Below are positions 21,143-29,738 of a stretch of 64,000 nucleotides of DNA, one piece after another; position 1 is the stretch's first letter; the number at the start of each line of letters is the position of its first letter. The DNA is from Pseudomonas sp. efr-133-TYG-5. Lineage in GTDB: Bacteria; Pseudomonadota; Gammaproteobacteria; Pseudomonadales; Pseudomonadaceae. Position numbers and translations under genes: made by a program. The notes under the pieces are model-generated. The model was not told where the DNA came from. It ran no database searches and saw only the letters and a program-made list of their open reading frames with translations. Location of the stretch: contig NZ_JARVSM010000002.1 in the NCBI RefSeq assembly GCF_030209175.1, positions 62,001 to 126,000 on the forward strand, read 5' to 3'.

Positions 21143-21484
21143 GTGAGCACGTTGCCACCCTGCCCGAAATGCAATTCCGAATACACCTACGAAGACGGTG
21201 CCCAACTGATCTGCCCGGAGTGCGCCCACGAATGGTCCGCCAGCGGCGAAGCCGAAGTGGCCGCCGATGCTGCCGTGAAGAAAGATTCGGTCGGCAACGT
21301 CCTGCAGGACGGCGACACCATCACTGTGATCAAGGACCTCAAGGTCAAGGGCACCTCGCTGGTGGTCAAGGTCGGCACCAAGGTCAAGAACATCCGCCTG
21401 TGCGATGGCGACCACGACATCGACTGCAAGATCGACGGCATCGGCCCGATGAAGCTCAAGTCCGAGTTCGTCAGAAAAGTCTGA
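21143..21484 (+). CDS. yjdM: PhnA/YjdM-type zinc-ribbon protein
   Basis: A 113-residue protein of the YjdM (formerly PhnA) family. The N-terminal zinc ribbon is [20 protein letters not shown] with two CxxC pairs, and the C-terminal domain starts [20 protein letters not shown]. It is historically named for the phn region in E. coli, but no phosphonate genes are near here, so a phosphonate role should not be assumed. The start is GTG, preceded by AAGGAG. A TACAAT hexamer at 21100-21105 may be its -10. An 11-bp hairpin without a T tract follows. Confidence 0.88.
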   Translation: MSTLPPCPKCNSEYTYEDGAQLICPECAHEWSASGEAEVAADAAVKKDSVGNVLQDGDTITVIKDLKVKGTSLVVKVGTKVKNIRLCDGDHDIDCKIDGIGPMKLKSEFVRKV

Positions 21485-21496
21485 GCCTGTTGTCAG

Positions 21497-21523
21497 CCAT
21501 CCCGCACCCAGCGTGCGGGATGG
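21497..21523 (+). terminator. Hairpin after the yjdM-like gene
   Basis: Perfect 11-bp stem CCATCCCGCAC/GTGCGGGATGG with loop CCAGC. No T tract follows, so termination is uncertain. Confidence 0.5.
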
Positions 21524-21647
21524 TGCTTCGCCCTCCCCCCGCTGCGTCGGCAAAGCCAGGCAATGGCCAAACGCTTGCCGTGTTGACCTTACGCAATCTT
21601 TACCCACGAAAAAGCGCAAACCGCCAATAGGCACTTGCTATTTGATG

Positions 21648-21666
21648 AATAAGAATTATTCTCATT
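21648..21666. promoter_or_regulatory. Fur box upstream of the small protein at 21693
   Basis: AATAAGAATTATTCTCATT reads on the minus strand as AATGAGAATAATTCTTATT. This is one position from a symmetric AATGAGAATAATTCTCATT, the classic high-affinity Pseudomonas Fur operator. It lies 27 bp before the ATG of the next gene. Established knowledge: Fe-Fur binding at such sites represses transcription when iron is plentiful. Confidence 0.85.
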
Positions 21667-21692
21667 GAAACCCTTCAATGGAGATGAGAACC

Positions 21693-21950
21693 ATGACTTA
21701 TTTGATCGACGCCTGGCTGGATCGCCCGCATCCGTACCTGCGCATCCTGCATCGGGAAACCGGGGAAGTCTGTGCCGTTCTGGAAGAGGAAGCCCTGCAC
21801 GAGCTGCAGGATCAAGGGGATCTGGATGTCAGCGGCCTGAGTTCCAGCGAACCGCTGGTGCTCAAGGAGCTGGTGCGCAATCTGTTCCTGTTCTGCTATG
21901 CCCGGGCCTTGCGCCCGACCAGTGAGCTGCATCACAAGATCGAAATATGA
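21693..21950 (+). CDS. Small conserved protein of unknown function, probably iron-repressed
   Basis: An 85-residue soluble protein, MTYLIDAWLDRPHPYLRILH..., with no signal peptide or membrane segment. It is acidic in the centre (EEEALHELQDQGDLD) and has a single cysteine close to CYARALRP. I do not recognise a domain. By position it matches the PAO1 gene PA4570, which I recall appearing among iron-starvation-induced genes. The start is the second ATG because GGAG lies 8 nt before it; an ATG five codons earlier has no ribosome site. The Fur box immediately upstream implies induction under iron limitation. No siderophore or receptor genes are adjacent. Confidence 0.85.
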   Translation: MTYLIDAWLDRPHPYLRILHRETGEVCAVLEEEALHELQDQGDLDVSGLSSSEPLVLKELVRNLFLFCYARALRPTSELHHKIEI

Positions 21951-21966
21951 GTAGCAATACAAAACC

Positions 21967-22054
21967 TGTGGGAGCGAGCTCGCTCGCGAAGGCAGCAACG
22001 CGATTGCAGACTTGAACCGGATCGCCTGCATTCGCGAGCAAGCTCGCTCCTACA
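21967..22054. repeat. REPIN, copy 3
   Basis: Starts TGTGGGAGCGAGCTCGCTCG and ends AAGCTCGCTCCTACA. A variant with AGCTCGCT in place of GCCTGCT on the left arm. Sits between convergent genes (21693 plus and fklB minus). Confidence 0.88.
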
Positions 22055-22060
22055 ACGGCC

Positions 22061-22678
22061 TTACAGAACGTCGAGCAGCTCGACGTCGAACACCAGAACG
22101 CTGTGCGGCGGGATGCTGCCAACGCCTTGAGCGCCGTAAGCCAGTTCGCTCGGCACGTACAGACGCCATTTGCTGCCGGCATTCATCAGTTGCAGGGCTT
22201 CGGTCCAGCCAGCGATCACGCCGCCGACCGGGAATTCTGCCGGCTGGCCACGCTCGTAGGAGCTGTCGAACACAGTGCCGTCGATCAGGGTGCCGTGGTA
22301 GTGGGTGCGCACGTTGTCTTCACGGGTCGGCTTGGCGCCTTCGCCCTGGGTCAGCACTTCGAACTGCAGGCCGGAAGCCAGGGTGGTGATGCCATCACGC
22401 TTGGCGTTTTCAGCCAGGAAAGCCAGGCCTTCGCCAGCCGCGGCTTCAGCCTTGGCAGCCGCTTCGGCTTGCATGATTTCGCGGATCACTTTGAAGCTGG
22501 CGGACATTTCTTCCTGCCCTACACGGCTTGGCTTGCCGCCGAACGCGTCGGTCAGGCCGGCCAGGATGGCGTCCAGGCTGACACCCGGTGGCGGGTTGTC
22601 GCGCAGCTGGTCACCCAGCTGACGGCCGATACCGTAGCTGACGCGGGTTTCGTCGGTGGACAGATTTACTTCGGACAT
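22061..22678 (-). CDS. fklB: FKBP-type peptidyl-prolyl isomerase FklB (FKBP22)
   Basis: A 205-residue two-part FKBP. The N-terminal dimerisation region (ETRVSYGIGRQLGDQLRDNP) is followed by a helical linker rich in Ala and Glu, and a C-terminal FKBP catalytic domain (RTHYHGTLIDGTVFDSSYER, ending VLVFDVELLDVL). There is no signal peptide, which favours cytoplasmic FklB over periplasmic FkpA/Mip. It accelerates prolyl cis-trans isomerisation. Start at MSEVNLSTDE; the longer frame adds 25 unrelated residues. Confidence 0.92.
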   Translation of the reverse strand: MSEVNLSTDETRVSYGIGRQLGDQLRDNPPPGVSLDAILAGLTDAFGGKPSRVGQEEMSASFKVIREIMQAEAAAKAEAAAGEGLAFLAENAKRDGITTLASGLQFEVLTQGEGAKPTREDNVRTHYHGTLIDGTVFDSSYERGQPAEFPVGGVIAGWTEALQLMNAGSKWRLYVPSELAYGAQGVGSIPPHSVLVFDVELLDVL

Positions 22679-22801
22679 GACACTGCTCCGCTGTGCGGAC
22701 GGCCACAGGACTTGCCGTGCGTGCACAGCGCGTCCCGGCGCGCCCGGAACCAAAAGGGCGAGCAGACTAGCACAGATGCCCGCGTCGATGGGGCGTCGCG
22801 C

Positions 22802-23107
22802 CTACAGGGCCGAGCGCCAGGCCAGTGGCAGTTTCAGGCTTTCTTCGTCACTCGCGCCGAGGCCGCACATTTCATCGTGAACCGAGGTGTGGATCAGGTT
22901 GAACGGCAGCTTCGGAAAGTCGTGCAGAACGTCCCGGGCGTGTTCCACCGAGCGCACCTGGAACATCCCGCCCTTGGCGTCGCTGAGTGGAAACGCCGCG
23001 CCGTGCATGCGCGCTTCGAGCAGATAGATCCCGCCTTCAAGGGAGATCAGGTTCAGCTCATCGACCTTGCCGGCGATGGCATACGCATTCAACTCTTGCA
23101 GGTTCAT
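22802..23107 (-). CDS. Small conserved protein, DUF6482-like
   Basis: A 101-residue soluble protein, MNLQELNAYAIAGKVDELNL.... It contains LISLEGGIYLLEARMHG and an SLAR-free C-terminal stretch LPFNLIHTSVHDEMCGLGAS with one cysteine. The layout resembles the small DUF6482 family common in pseudomonads; this is recognition by eye and could be wrong. No function is known to me. By position it corresponds to the gene next to fklB in PAO1. The start has a GAGG-like site (CACGAGGTGTGTTC upstream). Confidence 0.7.
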   Translation of the reverse strand: MNLQELNAYAIAGKVDELNLISLEGGIYLLEARMHGAAFPLSDAKGGMFQVRSVEHARDVLHDFPKLPFNLIHTSVHDEMCGLGASDEESLKLPLAWRSAL

Positions 23108-23186
23108 GAACACACCTCGTGCAGTGGCGAGCCGGGACCCTACAGGGATATGCCTCGGCGCACGAAAGCACAAGCCACAAACGACA

Positions 23187-23222
23187 CCGCCCGTCTGTTT
23201 CGCAACAGACGGGCGGTTTTTT
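23187..23222 (+). terminator. Strong plus-oriented hairpin with T tract between two minus-strand genes
   Basis: Perfect 13-bp stem CCGCCCGTCTGTT/AACAGACGGGCGG with loop TCGC, then TTTTTT on the plus strand. Both neighbours are on the minus strand. On that strand the hairpin is followed only by TGTCGTTTG, so it terminates weakly there. Confidence 0.7.
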
Positions 23223-23277
23223 CTTCAGGCCGATCGCTCGGCGGTCCAGCGCGGGCAAGCGCCCTCGGCCCACTGAC

Positions 23278-23766
23278 TCAGTGCTTGGTGACCTTGTCCA
23301 GGTAACCCATGGCAAACGCAGAGACCACGAAGGTCATGTGGATGATCACGTACCACATCAGGTGCTCGGGATCGACGTTCTTGGCGTCCATGAAGATCCG
23401 CAGCAGGTGGATCGAGGAAATCGCCACGATCGACGCCGCCACCTTCATTTTCAGCGACGAGGAGTCCATGGTGCCCAGCCAGCTGAGCTTCTCCTTGCCC
23501 TCGTCGATGTCCAGTTGCGAAACAAAGTTTTCGTAACCGGAAATCATCACCATCACCAGCAGGCCGCCCACCAGCGCCATGTCGATCAGCGACAGCAGGA
23601 CCAGAATCAGATCCGACTCGGCCATCGCGAACACGTTGGGCAGGATATGGACGATTTCCTGGAAAAACTTCAGCGCCAGCGCCAGCAGCCCGAGAGACAG
23701 CCCGATATAGATCGGCGCCAGCAGCCAGCGCGTCGCGTACATTGCATTTTCGATAAAGCGTTCCAT
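23278..23766 (-). CDS. UPF0114 family (YqhA-type) inner-membrane protein
   Basis: A 162-residue protein with four hydrophobic segments: [20 protein letters not shown], a second around [20 protein letters not shown], a third near [17 protein letters not shown] and a fourth [40 protein letters not shown] is a conserved start of UPF0114/YqhA proteins. Function is unknown. It is divergent from the large lipoprotein gene at 23927. The PAO1 counterpart appears to be PA4574 by position. Confidence 0.88.
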   Translation of the reverse strand: MERFIENAMYATRWLLAPIYIGLSLGLLALALKFFQEIVHILPNVFAMAESDLILVLLSLIDMALVGGLLVMVMISGYENFVSQLDIDEGKEKLSWLGTMDSSSLKMKVAASIVAISSIHLLRIFMDAKNVDPEHLMWYVIIHMTFVVSAFAMGYLDKVTKH

Positions 23767-23926
23767 TGAATCTCACACAAGGGCTGGAAATGGCCGCGAG
23801 TATATCAGCCCGTCATGACCGCCAGAAACCGCCCGGAAATCCGCCACCTGCGTGTGTGTGACAAAGTTTTTCTGCTAGTGTCCAAACCATTGACAGCCCA
23901 GCGACAGTGGACAGGACGACTGGAAA

Positions 23927-25756
23927 ATGGATGTGCGATTGCCGTTGACGACGACCGGAATATGCCTCGCCCTGCTGCTCGGCGGCTGCTCGCCCGGCGA
24001 TGAAAAGCACCCACCGAGCCTGGAAGAAAAGACCGCCCGTTTCGAACAGTCGCTGGACGCCATCAGCGACCCCAAACTCAGGGATGCGGTGACCGAACTC
24101 GGCGGCTCGCTGCTGTTGCTCGAACGCGCGCAACAACGGCTCGATAGCCAACCGCCGCGCACCGAGTACAGCGAAGACGCCCTCGGCATTCTCAAGCACT
24201 ATCCGTCGCCGCAGGCGCTGGTCGACACCTTCATCAACGGCCTGTTCGTCCTGCACAAGGACTCCAGCTCCGACTACCTCACCGATCTGCAGCCGGTGTT
24301 CCCGTTCAACCTGAACATTCCCGGCGGCTTCCTGTTTCCCCATGCCGTGGAGTGGCGATCGGTGACGCTGAGCAACCAGCGGGTGATCGCCTTCCAGCCG
24401 GAGTGGTCGGAAACCGACCCGGGCATTCAATTGAGCCCGTCCAGTTCCAACGTGACCAATCCCGATGATCTGACCGTGACCTACCCGTTCATCGAGGGCC
24501 TGGACATCGACAAGAAGACCCGCCCGCAACCGGTGAGCCTGCAAGGCCAGGTCGAAGTCATCGCGCCGAAGCGCCTGCACCGTTTCGACCTGGGCCAACA
24601 GGATGTCGGCCAGACCCGCACCGACGGCAACCTCAGCGTGACCCTGCTGAAACTGGACAAGCACTACGCCGAAGTCGAGTTCAGCAACAGCCTGCCGCTC
24701 GCTGAAGAAGTCGCCAATAACCCGCTCAATCCGTTGATCGTCCAGGCGCGCGACAGCACCGGGCAATACCTGCAGCGCGCCGGCTCGATCAACGAGAGCC
24801 CGGAGCAGGTAACGTTCTATCAAAAACAACTGGCGCAGCTGCAAACGCAAAAGGCCTGGAGCGAAGCCCTGGAAACACAGCTGGAAACCGACCAGCGCAC
24901 TTTCGAGCAGCAGCACCCGCGCCGCTACAACAAGGTGTACTTCAACGGCCCGGTCGAAACCGTGGAAGTCAGCGTGCTGGATTTCTCCGCAACGACCGTG
25001 ACCCGCAAGGCGCTCGATCTGCCGTTGCGCCAGTTCGATCCGCACACCACGGCCAAAACCCTGCAACCGCTGGACACGGGAGTGACGGTGTATGACGACC
25101 AGGCCGCGAACTGGCTCAAGGGCGCGTCCCTGACCGAGGAGCAACTGAAGAACAGCATAAGGATTCACCAGTCGGTGGAGGAACCGAGTGCCGCCCGCAT
25201 CGAGTTCGATCACCGCAAGACGTTCAACGATGAGTTGCTCGGCGACGATTTCAGTCCGGGCGAGATTCCGGTGACCTTTTTTACCGAGAAACGCGACGGC
25301 AAACGCGACGAACCGATCGAGCTGCCGCCGGAGGCCTATCAGGTTGATCCGCTGCAATCGACCATCACCTACGACCTCAACCTGTTCCCGGAAACCCCGG
25401 CGATTGCCATCGGCTCGATGCCCTTGTTCCTGGCCACGGTGGCCAAGCAGACGTACGCGGCTGGCGCCCTGCCCAAGGGCCTGGAGATCCGCAACAACGC
25501 GCTGGTGGTGGATATGAAGCGGTTCCCGGCCAATGAATGGCGGTTTTACGTCAAGGACGCCAGCGGCAACTACCTCAAGCAGATGCTCTCGGTCAGCCAC
25601 GACGCCAGTACGGAAGGCCCGGCGATCTTCGGCGTGCACTATTTCTACGGCCGGCCGACTCAGGTGGAAAGCTACCAGCGGACCGACCTCGCCACCGTGC
25701 AGTATGGTTTCGAAGTCAAGCTCGACAAGGCGTCACAGCCAGGCGTGGCGCCCTGA
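23927..25756 (+). CDS. Large lipoprotein of unknown function
   Basis: A 609-residue protein with a lipoprotein signal peptide: MDVRLPLTTTGICLALLLGG then Cys21 (lipobox LLGGC). Ser at +2 predicts outer-membrane sorting. A coiled-coil-like start (EEKTARFEQSLDAI, LLLLERAQQRLDSQ) precedes a long region rich in beta-type sequence, with a second helical part near residues 287-330 (TFYQKQLAQLQTQKAWSEAL). The C-terminal 90 residues (NEWRFYVKDASGNYLKQMLS...) look like an immunoglobulin-type beta domain. I do not recognise a family. The gene is alone, divergent from the UPF0114 gene; the next gene is convergent. Codon use matches its neighbours. Confidence 0.88.
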   Translation: MDVRLPLTTTGICLALLLGGCSPGDEKHPPSLEEKTARFEQSLDAISDPKLRDAVTELGGSLLLLERAQQRLDSQPPRTEYSEDALGILKHYPSPQALVDTFINGLFVLHKDSSSDYLTDLQPVFPFNLNIPGGFLFPHAVEWRSVTLSNQRVIAFQPEWSETDPGIQLSPSSSNVTNPDDLTVTYPFIEGLDIDKKTRPQPVSLQGQVEVIAPKRLHRFDLGQQDVGQTRTDGNLSVTLLKLDKHYAEVEFSNSLPLAEEVANNPLNPLIVQARDSTGQYLQRAGSINESPEQVTFYQKQLAQLQTQKAWSEALETQLETDQRTFEQQHPRRYNKVYFNGPVETVEVSVLDFSATTVTRKALDLPLRQFDPHTTAKTLQPLDTGVTVYDDQAANWLKGASLTEEQLKNSIRIHQSVEEPSAARIEFDHRKTFNDELLGDDFSPGEIPVTFFTEKRDGKRDEPIELPPEAYQVDPLQSTITYDLNLFPETPAIAIGSMPLFLATVAKQTYAAGALPKGLEIRNNALVVDMKRFPANEWRFYVKDASGNYLKQMLSVSHDASTEGPAIFGVHYFYGRPTQVESYQRTDLATVQYGFEVKLDKASQPGVAP

Positions 25757-25762
25757 GCACGC

Positions 25763-26092
25763 TCAGCGGTCGAAGCCGCTGAGGCTGCGTCCGCGACCGC
25801 CGTTGATCTGCCGCAGCTGGGCTTGCAGGTGCAGGCTCCAGATCTGCGGATCGTCGGCCAGTTCGTAGCCGTGCATCGTCAGGCTTTCAACAATGGTGTC
25901 GAGAATCGACTCGGCAGCGATCGGCCCATGAAACGGGCCCTGGGCCTTGATGGCGGAAGGTTGTTCACCGGCCATGCCGGCAGCGAAGAGCAGCGTCCAC
26001 ATGCCGTTATCGCCGGCCAACGGCTTGATGGCGCATTCGATACGGGTCACGAGACCCAGGCACTGACGGGTGAGACAGAGGTTGCGCGACAT
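25763..26092 (-). CDS. Small conserved hypothetical protein (PA4575-like)
   Basis: A 109-residue soluble protein. It begins MSRNLCLTRQCLGLVTRIEC with three cysteines in the first 20 residues, followed by a hydrophobic WTLLFAAGMAGEQPS segment and an acidic C-terminal half (ILDTIVESLTMHGYELADDP). No domain is recognised. The ATG follows GAGGG by about 8 nt. It is convergent with the large lipoprotein (7-bp gap) and lies downstream of the Lon-like protease on the same strand, about 320 bp away, an order I recall for PA4575-PA4576 of PAO1. Confidence 0.75.
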   Translation of the reverse strand: MSRNLCLTRQCLGLVTRIECAIKPLAGDNGMWTLLFAAGMAGEQPSAIKAQGPFHGPIAAESILDTIVESLTMHGYELADDPQIWSLHLQAQLRQINGGRGRSLSGFDR

Positions 26093-26306
26093 GGCGGCGA
26101 CCCTCGGTAAAGCCGGTATTCAGCCCTCACGGGAAGGCTGTTTCGATCCAGTGATACTGTCGATGTCCTTGAGCAGAGAATAGAAGAAAAGTCCGCCGCG
26201 CAAGCCGCACGAAACCAGAAGGCGCCGAATGGTCATAGTGTGAAGATTGGCGTCAGAGTGATGGCACTTTTCCCGAAGATCCCCGCAAAAATCAATCTGC
26301 AAAACA
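26093..26306. other. Intergenic region before REPIN copy 4
   Basis: Between the PA4575-like start and the REPIN. A 38-codon open frame on the minus strand (ATG near 26236, stop near 26120) is visible but has no ribosome site. I see no clear promoter motif or hairpin. Confidence 0.4.
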
Positions 26307-26397
26307 CAGTGGGAGCGAGCCTGCTCGCGAAGGCGCAGTGTCAGGCAACTGATCAGTCGTCTGCTACAGCGCTTGCGCAAGCAGGCTCGCTCCCACC
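26307..26397. repeat. REPIN, copy 4
   Basis: Starts CAGTGGGAGCGAGCCTGCTC and ends GCAGGCTCGCTCCCACC. Positioned directly after the stop of the Lon-like gene (minus strand). Confidence 0.88.
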
Positions 26398-26415
26398 GTT
26401 TTACGACATGAGGGC

Positions 26416-28854
26416 TCAGGCCGGTTTGGTCTCTGCCAACGCCTCCTGCGCCAGTTCTTTCTCGGCGTCCTTGAGATCTTCTTCGCTGATCATTTCGGCG
26501 ATGTCGCGCAGGCGCTCCACCACCCGGGCGTTGATACTGCCCTCGGGGAATTGGCCATCGGCGTCCGGCTCACCGGCCGGCTCGCCGACCAGCAGGCTCA
26601 GCGCCTCGTCGGCCTGGCGCACGGCGTAGACGTGGAACTGCCCGGCGCGCACCGCCGCCAGCACTTTCTCGTCGAGCATCAGGGTGGCGACGTTGGCCTG
26701 TGGAATGATCGCACCCTGTTCGCCGGTCAGGCCGCGTGCCTCGCAGAGTCGGAAGAAGCCTTCGATCTTCTCGTTGACCCCGCCCACCGCCTGCACTTCG
26801 CCGAACTGGTTGATTGACCCGGTAATGGCGAAGCACTGCTTGAGCGGGGTTTTCGACAACGCCGAAATCAGCGTACAGGCTTCGCCCAGCGACGCACTGT
26901 CGCCATCGACGTAACCGTAGGACTGCTCCAGGGCGATGCTCGCGGAAATCGCCAGGGGGAATTCCTGGGCATAGCGGCTGCCCAGGTAACCGGTGAGGAT
27001 CATCACGCCCTTGGAGTGAATCGGCTGACCAAGATTGACCTCACGTTCGATGTCGACGATACCGCTGCCGCCCGGGTACACCGTGGCGGAAATCCGCGCC
27101 GGCACGCCGAACGCCGAGTCACCGACCTCGAGCACGGTCAGGCCGTTGCATTTGCCCACCGCCGCGCCGTCGGTGTCGATCAGAATGATCCCCGCCAGCA
27201 TGTCGTCGAGAATCCGCGCCGAAACGCGCCCGGTGCGCGTGGCCTTGGCCTTGAGTGCGCGTTCGATATGGCCGGCGTCGGTCATTTCGTCGTTCGCCAG
27301 GTGACGGATGAAATCCGCCTCGCTGACCAGTTGGAACAGGTCGCCGATGCGCGCCGACAAGCGCCCCTGGTGCTCCGCCAGCCGTGCGCTGTAGGTCGCC
27401 AGGCGCGCCACGGCGTCGGCGGTCAGCGGCGCCATGCCCTCTTCCGAGGTGCGCGTCTTGAGCAGCTGGGCGAACTGCTCCAGGCTTTCGTCGACCATCG
27501 GGATGTCTTCATCGAAGTCGACCAGGACGCGGAACATCTCCTGGAAGTCCGGATCGAGGTCTTGCAGCGTGTAGTACAGCTGCCGCGCACCGATGATGAT
27601 CACTTTGACCTGCAGCGGGATGTGCTGCGGGTTGAGGGTCACCGTAGCGAAACGGCCCATCTCGCCCAGCGGCGACTCCATTTTCAGCTTGCGCGATTGC
27701 AGGGCGCGCTTGAGCGCATCCCACACGAACGGCTCGCTGAGCATTTTTTCCGCTTCGAGAATCAGGAAGCCGCCGTTGGCACGGTGCAGTGCCCCCGGCC
27801 GCAGCTGCCGGTAGGTGGTGTAGAGCGCGCCCTGATCGGTGGTGTATTCGATGCGCCCGAACAGGTTTTCGTAAGTCGGGTGCGGCTCGAACACCACCGG
27901 CGCGCCACCGCTGGCCGGATGGCCGACCACCAGGCTCGGCGCGTACTGCTCTTCCAGCAGCTTGCGCGCGACGGCGTCGGTCTTGCTGTCGTCGACCAGT
28001 TGCTCGACCACGGTTTTCAGCAGGTACACCTGCATCGCCTGCAGGTAACCGCAGACGGCGGCGTTCTCCGCGTATTTTTCCGACAGCGGCGCGAGCAGCG
28101 GTTGCAGGGCCAGGGTGATGGTTTCTTCGTTGAGCTGGCGCAGCTGGTTGCTCGACTCGCGCTTCCATTGCGGCAGGCTGGCGAGTTCTTCGTTGAGACG
28201 TTCCTCGAGGCTGGAGATGTCGTCGTGGAAGCGCTCGCGCTCGGCTTCCGGCAACTGGGCGAACTCGGCTTCATCCAGCGCCTTGCCTTCGAGCATCGGG
28301 GTGAAGGCGATGTTGCTGCTGTCGCGGTACAGGGCGACGTCCTTCTCCAGGGCCAGGCGTTCGATGACGTCGAGCGCCTTGTCGTAGCGCTGGTTGAAGG
28401 CGCGGTCGATGGCGCTCTTCTTCTGCTGGTAGGACGGGTGTTCGAACACGGCCGGGAAGGTTGCCAGGAGGTTGTCGATCAAGCCGTTGATGTCGCCGAT
28501 GAAAGCGCCGGCGGTGCCCGACGGCAACTCCAGGGCGCGGGGCTCGCGCGGCTCATCGAAATTGTTGACGTAGACCCAGTCCGCCGGGGTCTGCAGGCGC
28601 TTGCCTTCGGCCTTCAGGTAGCGTTTGACGAACGAGAAACGGCCGGTGCCGGGCTCGCCCATGACAAAGACGTTGTAACCGGGGCGTGGCATAGCCACAC
28701 CGAACTGCAAGGCTTCGACCGCACGTTCCTGGCCGAGCACACCGCGAAAGGGCTCCAGATCATTGGTGGTAGTGAAGCTGAACTGTTCAGCGGAAAACGG
28801 ACGGGTCAGCGCTTCGGGCGCTAGACGCAAGCTGGCAGCAACAGGATCAGGCAT
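26416..28854 (-). CDS. Lon-like ATP-dependent protease (AAA+/Lon C-terminal domain)
   Basis: An 812-residue protein. Near residue 60 it has the Walker A-like GEPGTGRFSF, followed by a long coiled-coil insertion (residues about 180-270) and a second AAA part. The C-terminal Lon protease domain has the catalytic serine in GDSASLGEACTLISAL near residue 655 and the lysine in GGVNEKIEGFF near 698. There is no N-terminal Lon substrate domain. It belongs to the Lon-related family that includes P. aeruginosa AsrA (PA0779); by synteny this is the PA4576 paralogue. Probably cytoplasmic ATP-dependent protein degradation; substrates unknown. Confidence 0.88.
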   Translation of the reverse strand: MPDPVAASLRLAPEALTRPFSAEQFSFTTTNDLEPFRGVLGQERAVEALQFGVAMPRPGYNVFVMGEPGTGRFSFVKRYLKAEGKRLQTPADWVYVNNFDEPREPRALELPSGTAGAFIGDINGLIDNLLATFPAVFEHPSYQQKKSAIDRAFNQRYDKALDVIERLALEKDVALYRDSSNIAFTPMLEGKALDEAEFAQLPEAERERFHDDISSLEERLNEELASLPQWKRESSNQLRQLNEETITLALQPLLAPLSEKYAENAAVCGYLQAMQVYLLKTVVEQLVDDSKTDAVARKLLEEQYAPSLVVGHPASGGAPVVFEPHPTYENLFGRIEYTTDQGALYTTYRQLRPGALHRANGGFLILEAEKMLSEPFVWDALKRALQSRKLKMESPLGEMGRFATVTLNPQHIPLQVKVIIIGARQLYYTLQDLDPDFQEMFRVLVDFDEDIPMVDESLEQFAQLLKTRTSEEGMAPLTADAVARLATYSARLAEHQGRLSARIGDLFQLVSEADFIRHLANDEMTDAGHIERALKAKATRTGRVSARILDDMLAGIILIDTDGAAVGKCNGLTVLEVGDSAFGVPARISATVYPGGSGIVDIEREVNLGQPIHSKGVMILTGYLGSRYAQEFPLAISASIALEQSYGYVDGDSASLGEACTLISALSKTPLKQCFAITGSINQFGEVQAVGGVNEKIEGFFRLCEARGLTGEQGAIIPQANVATLMLDEKVLAAVRAGQFHVYAVRQADEALSLLVGEPAGEPDADGQFPEGSINARVVERLRDIAEMISEEDLKDAEKELAQEALAETKPA

Positions 28855-29154
28855 CGGGCTTCCTTAACAATCAGGCGGGGCAGATAGCGGCATTCTGGCG
28901 CTGCCCGTGCCCCACTGGCAAGGCGCGCCATGTGTCAAAGCATAGACAACTGCCCCGCCCCGCGAATCGCCCCGTGAATCCGGGGCCGGCAACGAATATT
29001 CAGCAAAAAATCACGGAACCACGGGAACGTGCCTAAACTCCAAACTGCGCGGCTGGAACTAATACCGGCCCACTGGCGCTTTTAGGATCTGTTCAGACAG
29101 AGCTTGGGGGGCCAGAACCCTGTCCATTGGTATGCACATAAAGAGAACAAAGCT
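28855..29154. other. Divergent intergenic region, 300 bp
   Basis: Separates the Lon-like gene from the DUF3015 gene. It should hold two divergent promoters, but I see no convincing -35/-10 pair. A short C/G-rich inverted segment (CCCCGTGAATCCGGGG near 28970) may form a hairpin. Confidence 0.35.
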
Positions 29155-29643
29155 ATGAAACGGATTCTTCTCGGTACTCTCTTCACCGCTGTATCCATCA
29201 ACGCCATGGCTCAGGCGCCAGGCGGCCCGGATTGCGGTTGGGGCAACATGCTGTTCGAAGGTCAGCGTGGCACCCCGGCGCACTTCCTGGCATCCACCAC
29301 CAACGGCACTTCCGGTAACGCAACCTTCGGTATGACGTCCGGTACCAACGGCTGCTCGACCAACGCGTCGCTGACCTATGGCGGCAAATCCTGGTTCGCC
29401 ATGAATGGCATGATGAACGAACTGTCCGAAGACATGGCCAAGGGCAACGGCGAAGCGCTGACGACCTATGCCGTGGTACTGGGGGTGGCGCCGGAAGACC
29501 GTGCGCACTTCGCGGCTGTCACTCACGAGCACTTCCAGCAGATCTTCAGCAAGGCTGACGTGACCGCCGAAGACGTGCATACCAACACCCTGGCCGTACT
29601 GAAAGCAGACCCACGTCTGGCCAAGTACGCAACGCAGGCTTAA
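29155..29643 (+). CDS. DUF3015 family secreted protein
   Basis: A 162-residue protein with signal peptide MKRILLGTLFTAVSINAMAQ. The mature part begins APGGPDCGWGNMLFEGQRG and continues FLASTTNGTSGNATFGMTSG, which is the recognisable DUF3015 core. Its two cysteines (DCGW and NGCST) could form a disulfide. A predicted periplasmic protein of unknown function. Start at MKR, where the signal peptide begins; upstream codons are not conserved. A strong terminator follows, and the next gene (DUF4105) is on the same strand, an arrangement I recall in PAO1 as PA4578-PA4579. Confidence 0.9.
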   Translation: MKRILLGTLFTAVSINAMAQAPGGPDCGWGNMLFEGQRGTPAHFLASTTNGTSGNATFGMTSGTNGCSTNASLTYGGKSWFAMNGMMNELSEDMAKGNGEALTTYAVVLGVAPEDRAHFAAVTHEHFQQIFSKADVTAEDVHTNTLAVLKADPRLAKYATQA

Positions 29644-29654
29644 GCTCGACCCCG

Positions 29655-29680
29655 CCCGCTTCTTTCGGGAAGCGGGTTTT
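29655..29680 (+). terminator. Terminator after the DUF3015 gene
   Basis: Perfect 8-bp stem CCCGCTTC/GAAGCGGG with loop TTTCGG (29655-29676), followed by TTTTTATTTTTT. Confidence 0.9.
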
Positions 29681-29738
29681 TATTTTTTCGGCCCGCCCTT
29701 CTTGGGTCTTTGTTTCTTTTCGACTTAAGTTGCCACCT

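Noticed and set aside
21143..21484. PhnA name implying a phosphonate utilisation locus
   Set aside because: No phn genes are nearby, and the family's link to phosphonates is historical.
26120..26236. 38-codon minus-strand ORF between the PA4575-like gene and REPIN 4
   Set aside because: No ribosome site; the longer version runs into the repeat. Kept only as a possible small protein.
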